Source: Nephrocerus scutellatus (lineage: Eukaryota; Arthropoda; Insecta; Diptera; Pipunculidae). Taken from it: 64,000 bases of DNA. The stretch is from NCBI GenBank assembly GCA_947095585.1, contig OX352765.1, forward strand, positions 90,294,965 to 90,358,964, written 5' to 3'. The notes under the pieces are model-generated. The model saw only the letters and a program-made list of their open reading frames with translations, made no database searches and was not told where the DNA came from. The translations under genes were made by a program, and so were the position numbers. Shown here piece after piece: positions 54,985-64,000 of the stretch. The first letter of the stretch is position 1, and each line of letters starts with the position of its first letter.

Positions 54985-55300
54985 AAATTAGTTGGTGGTT
55001 GCAACTTTAAGAGCGCCTACTCCAATTTTCGGTCTTAATAATCGTCTCACCAAACAGGCTGTACGTGCTATAGTGGATAAATTCGAGTCAACATATTCAC
55101 TATTTAATGTTCATGTTGCCAGTGGGAAAACGCTGTGGACGAAGTACCGCATATATCGCAGCCGTAAGTGCTTCAGTTTAAAATGAGACAAACAGAGGAT
55201 TCCACCCCGTTCAGAGGAATTGGTAATCTCTCAGTTTACATTGTAGCGAATTTTGCGTAAAGATCTGAAGTCTTTTGATAATATGAAGCGCCGAAACATC
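54985..55300 (+). pseudogene. mariner-type transposase, N-terminal remnant
   Basis: The plus strand encodes ALR-like start then APTPIFGLNNRLTKQAVRAI (about 55012-55071), VDKFESTYSLFNVHV and, after frameshifts, RILRKDLKSFDNMKRRNIAQ (about 55251-55310). This matches the two-HTH N-terminal region of the DD34D mariner group seen at 33.2 kb (GRxNRPTxxAIxxIVxKFExTxSLxDV...WRILRKDLGL). The catalytic domain is absent. The 33 kb copy lacks this N-terminus, so the two remnants are complementary halves of the same family but not one element. Confidence 0.75.
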
Positions 55301-57080
55301 GCTCAGAAGTCCCTGCACTAACTACTGAGCCACGACCCCCCGCTTTCATCCAATAATCTTTCTTTCATTTTACTACCAAAAATCATCCCCTGACCATTCT
55401 AAGTAAGTCCTTATATCTATGCACTTAAAGATCGGTAACATGACGATCCAAAACATGACGTGGACATGAAAGTTTACTGGAAACGCGAATCATAACTTAA
55501 AAAACCTAGAACTCAAGCTATAAACTATTCAAGCAACAATGCCATCCTTAAAACGAAGTAGTAATTTTGCCGCATTTATAGTCTCTTCAAATACCACCAC
55601 CATCGCTCCCTGGACAAATGGACTTCAAATATCAAATATCAAAACAATGTTGTATTACGTTTATAAAGAGGTTTTCCGATGAACGAGTCAAAGCATCAAC
55701 CCTAAAATCAGAACTACACGCGGGACGACGTGATGTCAGTGTGGCGCCACACATCAAATATAGTGTTTTGAGGGGAGTCTTTCACGCTGAGCTCATTGTT
55801 CCCTTTGCAAACAGAGTTGGCTACCCAAACTAAGCATTAGCCCTCGGTCGTGTGGTCGGTCTGGTAGAATTTCTGTCGTCCAAAAAGAACAATGGGCATC
55901 ACTGAAAGGCGGATGTTGCGCCACGTAATATTCTTCCTATGAAATTGGACTTGTCCGCCCAGGATGATTGCAAGTTGTCACATCATCATACAAACACGTC
56001 GCACAAACAACACGCCACAGAGTGTTACGTAAAAGTAACTAAGAGTCGTTGGCGCAGCGTCAGTTGGAACACTAAATTAATTCATATACTGTCTGCGTAG
56101 AGATGATAAAGTCCGGCGGCGTCTGTTGTCCCGCTGCACATAGAGTACATAGTGTATTGCCCCAACAAAGAAGCGTGAGGCATTAATTGTAATGGATGCT
56201 GTCAGTGTAACTCTGTTTGTTAGGAGTTGGAGTGAATATTTTCACATATAGTGCAAGCAACCAACTACTGCTGTTGCCTGCGAACGTTGTCTTTATAAGT
56301 TTCGGCAGTCCGGATAGCCATGGTCATGGTGGCATGCAATTCGGTTGGAATTAGTAACAGTTGGTGGCGTTTGCGATAGCGGTTGTTGCCTCTTCGAGGC
56401 GAGGAAAGTGTTTTTCTCCTTTTTCTGAATATCCGTTGCTATGCTGTCGGTTAACAACTTTTACGCCTTTGCTGTCGCCGGGCGCGACGTGCAAAAGAAC
56501 ATATAAATGTAATCTCAACAAGTTTTATGCTTTGCCGGGAGGGTGTTGGATTTGATGTAATGCTTTGTGGGAAAATTAATGTTTAATATGCGATGTAAAG
56601 GAAATTAAAACGCAGTCGGTTGTAGTACGGAATTTGATCCTTTTAGTTATTTACGACAGCTTTTACGGTTTTTTTACGGTAAAACTAGAAACTGTAGATA
56701 ATACACCGAACGCCTTTTCTGTAGAATTCTGCAAGATTTCATTATCGACTGAATACCAGGGATCACTTACTCGCTTGATTATTTAATGTACTGAGCTGTA
56801 AGATCTTTAATTTGTCAAAATCGTCGCTAGTTTTAAGGCAAACATCTTATAAGGCAGACATAACATAAAGAATCAACAAAGCCCAATCTTTGTCTACAGT
56901 GTGCTATTATTGTCATCTCTAGGAAAGTGTAGGAAAGTCAAAGGGCCATAAACCGACCAAATACAGAAATCGACATGGGTTAAAAATTATTTTTAATGAC
57001 CCTGGTGACATACAACAACTTGACCAGTTATCTTTTTCACTTCGAGAGACAATATAATTCCCAAGGGGTTAAAGGAAATA
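55301..57080. other. no recognisable gene
   Basis: Read on both strands without a recognisable domain or repeat. Base composition is less AT-rich at 55700-56500 than in the flanks. Confidence 0.5.
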
Positions 57081-57084
57081 TATT

Positions 57085-57350
57085 ACCGAGCTCCAGTTTT
57101 CTTCAGCTTCTTTTATACTCTTTTCAGTTGCTCCGTTCCACGTTGTTCTGGGTCTTTCTCCAATAATTTTACCTTCAGGTCTTTACTTCTCAAATTAATA
57201 AATATCTCTATTTTCGTACATCCGCACTGGCACCCTTTGTCTTAACTATTTGCGCTTTTTATCTTCTAAAGTGTTTAACAGGTTTCACATTTAGCTCGTT
57301 CCATATTTCTTAGTTTCTTTTCGTTCGTCATATTTATAGTACCCTTGTCG
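57085..57350 (-). pseudogene. possible LINE 3'-terminal fragment
   Basis: On the minus strand TNEKKLRNMERAKCET (about 57330-57285), later KIIGERPRTTWNGATEKSIK and EAEENW, resemble the C-terminal part of LINE ORF2s (RxxERKxLRxI... then RGRPRTTWxDxVxEDxxxxGxNW). The spacing fits but the identity is low. It differs from the RTE family of the neighbouring 57.5-58.7 kb element. Confidence 0.35.
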
Positions 57351-57529
57351 TATACTCGGCAAAACCGTTGACCCAGTAGTCTAATTAAGGTACCCCTTTG
57401 CATGCACTACGATAGCTCAACCTAACTCACGGGGCACATACAATACTGAGATCGAATAAATGCTGGGCAAATACATTTTCTTTTTTTGTGCAGAATAGGC
57501 GATCAGCCATTAGCAGAATAGGGGAAAAA

Positions 57530-58740
57530 ATACAACAGAATTGCAAGTGGCCGTAACTATCTCTGACTGGTGGAAGTGCGATAAAACCTGCAAGTGGTGG
57601 CCGCCGGTAATTTTCCTCCAATACAGGAAAAGCTTAATGATCGGGCTAGTCCATTTCGTCCATGAACTAGAACAGTACAGATAGCGAGGACCCTACCAGG
57701 CGCGGAAGTTATACCAAAGAGTCCGCGGATTGAAATAAGAGGCCCCACAATACACCAAGCAATTCATAATATAATAGTGCAAGTACGGGAGGAACAAGTG
57801 ATTCCAGAAGACTGGCGCAGAAGCATCCTGTGCCCCATATGAAAAAATGTCTAGAGCCTTAAAACTCACTACACCATCTTTTTATAGACTTTTAAGCTGC
57901 CTATGATATCATAGCCAGAGTAGAACTTTAAGAGAGAATGCGGCAACCCAAATAAACTGACAAGACTATGTAGGTTGACCATGACCAATCCAACCAACGA
58001 GCTGTACAGGAAACCAACGAGATTTACAGGAAACCAACAAGCTTCACTGGAAGCATTCATCCAGATCCAGCAGGCGGCACGAAATCTGGGACTGCACATA
58101 AATGAGAATACATAATACAAAGTACATGTCTATGGTGGCCCCTCAATTAATATAGTGTAGTGCGAGTTTACAGTAGTGCAATCCTTTAACTATCTCGGAG
58201 CAACTGTAGCAGCCGATAACAGCATGGAATCAGAAATACACACTCGGTTGCTAAAAGGCAACAAAGCCTACTATAGTCTGTCAATACTCTTAAAATCCAG
58301 GAATTTAACCATAAAATCCAAGCTGCTGGTACATAAGACAATGGTCGTACCAGGACTTCGTTCGAGAGAAAAGTCTTACAGATGTTAGCCCCGTATGTAA
58401 GAAAGAACGATTCCGGAGACTCTATAATGACGAGATCTACGAGCGTTACCGCGATGTCGACATCGTGAAGAGAATTAATCCCGGTAGGCTCCGGTGGGCA
58501 GGACACCTATCTCGCATGGGTGAAGAGGACCCTCTCGGAAAGTCCTTGGCGGTAGGATTTATGGAACACGAAATCGAGGTCGGCCAAGTCTTAAGCTGGA
58601 AGGATGGCGTAGACCAGGACGCCCAGAGTTTAGGGTTTGCCAAATTGGATGACATCGAGATTTTTTTGCGGGAGGCACCGGACACCGGTTGTATGATGAT
58701 AATGATGAAGTGGTGGTGGAGTCGAGCGAGATATTCTTGA
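57530..58740 (+). pseudogene. RTE-type LINE, internally deleted derivative
   Basis: It starts with a 5' region (57530-57645, AATTGCAAGTGGCCGTAACT) found also upstream of the endonuclease at 41.9 kb. It then skips the whole endonuclease to HELEQYR at about 57660. EDWRRSILCP follows (about 57810), then YDIIARVEL (about 57900) and CGNPNKLTRLC. The motif B/C region is missing: it jumps to LEAFIQIQQAARNLGLHINE (58050-58105). A long intact stretch then reads VVQSFNYLGATVAADNSMES (about 58170-58230) and KAYYSLSILLKSRNLTIKSK, then VDIVKRINPGRLRWAGHLSR (58456-58515) and VDQDAQSLGFAKLDDI. The tail is GATGATAATGATGAAG. Both enzymatic centres are deleted. Confidence 0.85.
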
Positions 58741-58779
58741 ACTTGTCATTCTGCATATATATCTAACCTCATCACGCCT

Positions 58780-59040
58780 AAACATCGAATCCATATTCAC
58801 GCCATAAGTTCCTTTGGTGCTCCGATAAGTTTATGTTTATTTTGGACCCCGTAGGTTGCGCTGGAATCGAGATGATGTCGGCCGGCATAAAATACGTCCT
58901 CAGGCTTAAGCCACTGGATTTATCAAAGTCATATTTACACCATATGTTTGTTTCCTATAAGTTCGCATTTTTTGGACTCGGTAGATAGAGCTTGAGTGAA
59001 GATGTTGTTGAATGTGAATGTAAGAGCATCACTGGAAGAA
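58780..59040. repeat. degenerate tandem pair, ~140 bp
   Basis: The two halves share TCATATTTACACCATA / CCATATTCACGCCATA, CCGATAAGTTTATG / CCTATAAGTTCGCA, TTTTGGACTCGGTAG / TTTTGGACCCCGTAG and GATGATGT / GATGTTGT. Repeats begin near 58792 and 58930. No coding content. Confidence 0.6.
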
Positions 59041-59044
59041 CTTG

Positions 59045-59330
59045 GACTGGACATATTGTTTCTCTATATAAATAAAAATTAAATGCAGTTTGCTTTCTAA
59101 GAGCATCAATTGAGAACGGCTGGACCGATTTGGCTCATTTTTTTAAAAAATGTTCGTAATAGTCCGAGTAAGGTTTTTACGGAAAGAAAAATTGGAAAAG
59201 TTGCCCGGAAGATTGGAAAATTCGGGTAAACCTGATTTTTGTATGAACTCGCGACCATAACTCACGATTCGAACGATGGATTTGCGTAATTCTTTGTTTA
59301 GTTTGTTTCTTAGTGATATGATTTTACTTA
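59045..59330 (+). mobile_element. Helentron-like repeat
   Basis: It starts TCTCTATATAAATAAAAATT, followed by AACGGCTGGACCGATTTGGC, the classic insect Helentron-related 5' signature. It then has AGTCCGAGTAAGGTTTTTAC, GAAAGAAAAATTGGAA and AACTCACGATTCGAACGATG, shared with the 45.9-47.3 kb complex. The 3' end is not defined. No ORF. Confidence 0.6.
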
Positions 59331-62065
59331 AACAGTGTTGTGAAGTATTCTTGATTATAGGCTATAGAAAAAGTAAAATGTTAATTAAAATAAATAAAAA
59401 AATGCTAAAACCTAAAACCCAATCGATTTGTACGGCAGGTCCTTAGACACAAACGTGGAGTTGGCCTATTGAAGCAGAAAGTATGTGGTCGAAGCAACTC
59501 TAAAAATGTATTGTGAAAGTCCTTTGTCGCACTAGAGGACAGAAAGCAAGTATGTATGTAAGTAAGTCAGCTATATCCAAGACCAAGGATAACTTTAAAA
59601 TCTTAGATGTCTGTCCTCTTTTTATCCATTAAGATACGAATAATGTGTTTTTTGTTCATCACATAATTTATAGAAATTCGCTTTAATGCCTCAAACGATA
59701 AAAGCCGAAGAGCAAAAGCGCTTTACAAGGACCTGCCTGTCTAATGTTCCCTTCCCGACGATAAGAAATTGAAGCTAACTTCAGTCGCACACAAGTTTTA
59801 TTTGACAGTGCGAATAAAATACGACTGCAGTCAAACTGAATAACGATCCTTCAGGCAGAACAGATTGTGCCACGAAAAAAAGGACCACTTGGCCGTGATA
59901 ACGATAAATAGCTGTGAAGGGATGATGGTAACAGCAAAAAAAACGGAAGGAAGGAAGAAAATACGACCAAACTCACAAAATCAGCTAAAAATAAATTTAG
60001 AGAAAGAAGAATTCCAGCAAAAAAATGAAAGGAGAAAAAAAGATCCCCATCATCATCAAGAAGCAAGTGCAGCAGGAGGACCAGAAATCCTTTCAAATTT
60101 CCATTATTCTACGCGTAATTCTCGCGTACGCTCGCTGTAATTATTCAACTGATGGTGTTGGAGTTCACACGATGAATGAACGAAGTTTTAGAATGATTTA
60201 AACGGGGGTGTACCCGTCATCAAGTGGAAGTTGGGAAGAAAGGACGAATTTTACAAATAGCCTTCAAAAGCCAAAGAGGATAAATGCTGGTGGGTTAATG
60301 CATTGTGGGTGGGTTAATGCATTGTGTGAGATGAAACAGAACAAGCGGAAAATTTTGAAGAATTCCTTGCAGCAGCGGCGCGAGGATACGTTAATCGTAC
60401 AATAAAAGGATTATATTGCTCCGATATGGTGTGAGATTGAGGGTGGAATTAATACAAAATTCGTTGCTAATAACGATCATTAGCCCTTGTGTTTGCGGTT
60501 TTTTTATGGCCCACTCGCTGCTGAGTGGAGTGGGAATTTCTCAAAAAAACAAAGGATGTATTAAGAAGGACGCGTTGTTGGTTGGTTGGTTAGCTGGTTA
60601 CCATTGAGATTTTAAGGACTTTGGGTTTTTCAATTTAATTCCAACTAATTGCAAAATGAAAAGGACTTACGTGATGAGTTAATTTTGGTAATCGGAAGTT
60701 GTAAGCAATTATGTTTTCCTCCTATGTGCATGAGAGTAGGCCAATTTATTGATGAAAGTTGAGTGGTTGGAAGAAAAGCAAAAGAATGTTTTTTTGTTTT
60801 CAATTTGAATTCTCTTTGTTAGATCAACTTAAAAGCTGGCTTAAGTTCGAAAATACCCTCACACACTGTTACTCTTTAAACAAATTGCCAATTTTAACCA
60901 ACAAAGCGAGAACAAACAGTCAAACAGTCCTTGTTTTTGGAATTAAGTCGCTCGCTATTCATTTCCGTTGACAAACCGATAACACAAAGTCCGCTCAAAG
61001 TGAATGCGAAATATTTCACTTAACCAACAATTGCTTTACGATTCTGTTTATAGTCAGAAGAGCATCACTTCCGCTCAGATACAGAAATTCGATCGAATTT
61101 CAAATTAAATTCAGAGGTGCCAAAGGAGAAACCAATCAACTAACCCAACTAAACAGCGATAAAGTGGGTCTGATAATTGAGTTAGGACGGCACGAGATTC
61201 AACTCAAAACACATACATACATAGATACAACAACACTTAAATTTGCGGATTTGTGGTGTCGTTTGCCACAGAGTAGTTTACTGCTGCAGGTGCAGCCAGC
61301 GTTTATCAATCAATCAGGCAGTCAGTTAGGACGATTGCAGTTCACATCAAAACACTAGATGTGCCTGTCAAAGAAGCGATACTCACACAGATGCGAAGAG
61401 CGCGCTATTCAAACAACACAATGGCTTTGCGGTGAAACACTGTAGGCGCAACTTGAACGACACACACTGTAGGAGGAGATTAAGCTGAATGGCAATTTTC
61501 TTTGCACATCCTGATTTAGGCCAACTACATTGCAGTTCGCTTTTGTGTGCGGTACACAGACACAATTTCCGCTTACGAAAACCGCTATACTAGACACACG
61601 GAAGCTGTCAGTGATCTGAAATTGGAAGAAGAAAGCCGCTGATGGCTCCCGCTGGCTATTCACGGAATTGTGAGTATACATCATGCGAAATCAATCAAAT
61701 TGTGAAGTGTTGCAATTGTGGCAAGTAAGAGCAAGTAACTGACTGCAGAATAGTCCTCCTCCAGCATACACTCGGACATTCATATCACCATCACCATCAT
61801 CATTATCATCATCATCATATGCGTGGTGACATGGTTCATTACTCTTCAATAGAAAAGGCGTTCATTCTATGATGTTGTCCCAGTTATTTGGTACTTGTCT
61901 TTCTCTATATTTTCATAGGATAAGTGCGCCGGTAGAAATTGTTGGTTGCAATCAATAGTTGTTTACTAGTTACATCTTAATTAGAAGATTTGTATGTGTA
62001 TGTTTAGCAATTAAAATTGAGTTATAATGCAAACTTACCAACAGCAGATAACGGTATAATGTACA
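59331..62065. other. no recognisable gene
   Basis: No domain or transposon match was recognised. A perfect short tandem duplication GGTGGGTTAATGCATTGTG lies at about 60289-60326. A (CAT)n-type tract lies at about 61783-61820. A purine-rich stretch at 59930-60060 is not coding-like. Confidence 0.5.
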
Positions 62066-62074
62066 ATGAAAAAC

Positions 62075-62265
62075 CAGCTACAGATATAGGCTAAAGATAC
62101 AGCCTAAATATACACGCTACAGATACAAGCTACAGATAAAAGCTACAGATACAAGCTACAGATGCAGGCTACAAAAACAGCCCAGAGATAAAGGCTACAG
62201 ATACAGGCTAAATTTACACGCTATAGATACAAGCTACAGATACCAGCTACAGATGCAGGCAGGTT
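62075..62265. repeat. 12-bp repeat CTACAGATACAAG with ~104-bp higher-order period
   Basis: About fifteen degenerate units of GCTACAGATACA occur. Two higher-order copies are marked by TAAATATACACGCTACAGAT at 62105 and TAAATTTACACGCTATAGAT at 62209, a 104-bp interval. The order of variant units (ACAAG, AAAAG, ATGCAG) is conserved between them. Confidence 0.85.
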
Positions 62266-62659
62266 TGTGCCATACAAAGGCGACAATTTTCCTCTCATCC
62301 AAATAAGGCTCTTGCCCACACTTCAAGTATCTTGTCGAATTCCAACTGAACACTATAGACTACCTAGCTTGCTTCTCTGATACGAATCCCATAAAACAAG
62401 TTTGGGTTGCAATTAAAACAAAGAAATCAAAAATTCGTTCACCTTTTGGGAGCTTAAGGTTGGGTTGCGAGTGGGATAGAATTCCATAGTAATACATAAG
62501 TATGCTAGAGAGACAAGAATTGTTGATAAGGGCAAGAAGCAAAGGTACATATAGTTACAAAAATGTAAATGGAAATCATTTATCGCACTATAAGAAAAAG
62601 CATTGATTGAATTGTACTACAATTAAAAAATTACGAAAAACCATTGCATACAATTAGGC

Positions 62660-62965
62660 TCAGTAGTATTGTATATAAATTATGTATAACAGTTATACGT
62701 GTGGAGTAAATTGTATATAAGGAGATTATACCAGTATATTCTGAAATTTTCTAGGTGGTTCTTAATAAAACCTTCTACAAGATGTTGATTAGGTATAAAT
62801 GCAGCAAGTTTATCGCAGTTAGTTAGTTGATAGTTGGAAGTGAACCAGACTACTTGAAAACTTAAAAAGTAGATAGAGAGCTATATGAAAATAGTGTTAT
62901 AAGTGAATAATAAGTAATCACCAGTGTAAATTCCTGAACTTTTTCTGTTTGCTAATTAAATTTGT
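62660..62965 (+). mobile_element. solo-LTR-like dispersed repeat, copy 2
   Basis: It shares TTTTCTAGGTGGTTC, GATGTTGATTAGGTATAAAT, a TTTATCGCAGTTAGTTAGTT block, GACTACTTGAAAA and GAATAATAAGTAATCACCAG with 5990-6300. The TATA-like GGTATAAATGC is retained. The AATAAACGAAC polyadenylation-like end of copy 1 is not. A ~30-bp insertion separates the ACTTGAAAA and AATAATAAG blocks here. Confidence 0.45.
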
Positions 62966-62983
62966 AACAATAGTATGTGCTCT

Positions 62984-63014
62984 TAATCAATCAATCAATC
63001 AATCAATCAATCAA
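62984..63014. repeat. (AATC)n microsatellite
   Basis: Perfect AATC run of about 7.5 units. Confidence 0.95.
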
Positions 63015-64000
63015 CGAAAATCATGATTTAATGTACAATCGCATTTATTGGCAACGGCGCTGGTAGAACATCACTATTTACCAAAGAGGTAAACAGAAAA
63101 GACTCACGATAGACAGAGAAGCTGATGAAAAAGTCAACCTTTATCTATATCAGTTCATGACAGGACCTGGTTATTAGCAACGAAAAATTGGGCGAACATA
63201 CCTCTATCCCATTAGTTTTCGATTAAATCTATGGTTTTCTGATAAACTGGAGGAACTTATTCTTACCTGCAATGAAAATAAGATCAAGAATATTTGTTAA
63301 ATATTAATAAAATAAATAGTGCAATATAAAATAAAGTATAAGATGGTTAAGTGCTACATATGACTCCAAACGAACGCCATCTAAAAAGTACTTAAAGCCA
63401 AATCGAACCGTTATTATGATGTCAATAAATGATTGCGCGCACATCTCATAGTCGACTTAAAGTCAACTCAATCAAGACCATATTAAGTTACAAATGGTCG
63501 AACATTATGTTGAATCATGCTAGCTAGCTAGCTAGCGCCATTATAGATGACTGTTTATTCCTAAAACCCACCAGCGATTGCGCAAATGGACGTGCAGGCA
63601 GCGCACACCACACCACACCATTATTTTGGTCACAACAAATCATTCTGTCGTATATGGACCGCAGGCAGTCAATCCTCCCTCCTCATCCCATTCTCCTGAT
63701 ACTCCAGCTAAGTGCGCCAGCGAGCAAAAACATGCCTAATCCATTACCCCAATAATTGCTCTAACAGACGACTACGAGAAAAACACATCATCGCGCATTT
63801 GGAGTTGGACAGCACTATTTTTGGAAATGGTATGCGCCAGCAGTTCAGTGAAGATACAGAAAAGTCCTTGTAAGATACAAATAGAGAAGACAATTTGAGA
63901 GTAAATGTATGTGAGTTAATGGGAACATTTTTTTTGTTGTTGTTGTAAAATATGAACACATTAGAAAACCATGTTAACCCTTTACAGGCTATTATTAAAA
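63015..64000. other. no recognisable gene; (GCTA)4 palindrome
   Basis: No coding motif. GCTAGCTAGCTAGCTAGC at 63519-63536 is a perfect self-complementary run. CACACCACACCACACCA lies near 63604 and TTGTTGTTGTTG near 63934. Confidence 0.5.

Overview
The window reads as non-coding, transposon-packed DNA from an insect with a large genome. A fly (Diptera) is the most likely source, but this is an inference from the mix of families: RNase H-bearing LOA/I-type, Jockey-type and RTE-type non-LTR retrotransposons, DD34D mariner transposases, Helentron-like ends, tRNA-derived SINEs, and AT-rich spacers with many short microsatellites. I found no host exon, no structural RNA gene and nothing prokaryotic. 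No transposon ORF is intact: every copy carries stops, frameshifts, deletions or insertions.

Layout. 0-5 kb: mariner C-terminus beside a reverse transcriptase (RT) scrap, a long decayed LOA-like ORF2, and an RTE fragment with an inverted 5' piece. 5.4-6.3 kb: two Helentron-like elements and a solo-LTR-like repeat. 8-9.9 kb: duplicated RT scraps, a 247-bp (CAAA)n tract that is the tail of a SINE, and duplicated SINE/RT units. 11.8-13.3 kb: RT and RTE fragments. 15.4-17.7 kb: a minus-strand Jockey ORF2 carrying nested internal duplications and interrupted by two other elements. 19.6-22.4 kb: a Jockey C-terminus whose 3' end is amplified into six ~127-bp tandem copies, then two LOA-like RNase H fragments. 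24.2-26.4 kb: a G-poor pyrimidine tract, a SINE, an RTE tail and a higher-order minisatellite. 28.5-38 kb: more LOA and Jockey pieces and a DD34D mariner pseudogene. 39.7-44.8 kb: SINEs, a minus-strand RTE endonuclease, and an RTE broken by a cluster of palindromes. 45.9-48 kb: a repeat complex with inverted copies around an A/C-rich array. 50-51.2 kb: another LINE endonuclease. 53.1-55.3 kb: degenerate satellite, short element, Helitron-like repeat and mariner N-terminus. 57.1-59.3 kb: an internally deleted RTE and Helentron-like DNA. 62-63 kb: a 12-bp-based array and a second LTR-like copy.

Nothing here works together as a gene system. The best leads are structural: (i) a ~175-185-bp short element present three times, each copy flanked by a 10-13-bp direct repeat; (ii) a minisatellite whose period changes in steps of exactly 11 bp; (iii) tandem amplification of a LINE 3' end; (iv) nested duplication of an RT core; (v) a twin-priming-like inverted RTE; and (vi) a dispersed element carrying CACGC-rich internal repeats. 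Family names come from remembered motifs, not from searches, and the ends of decayed elements are approximate.
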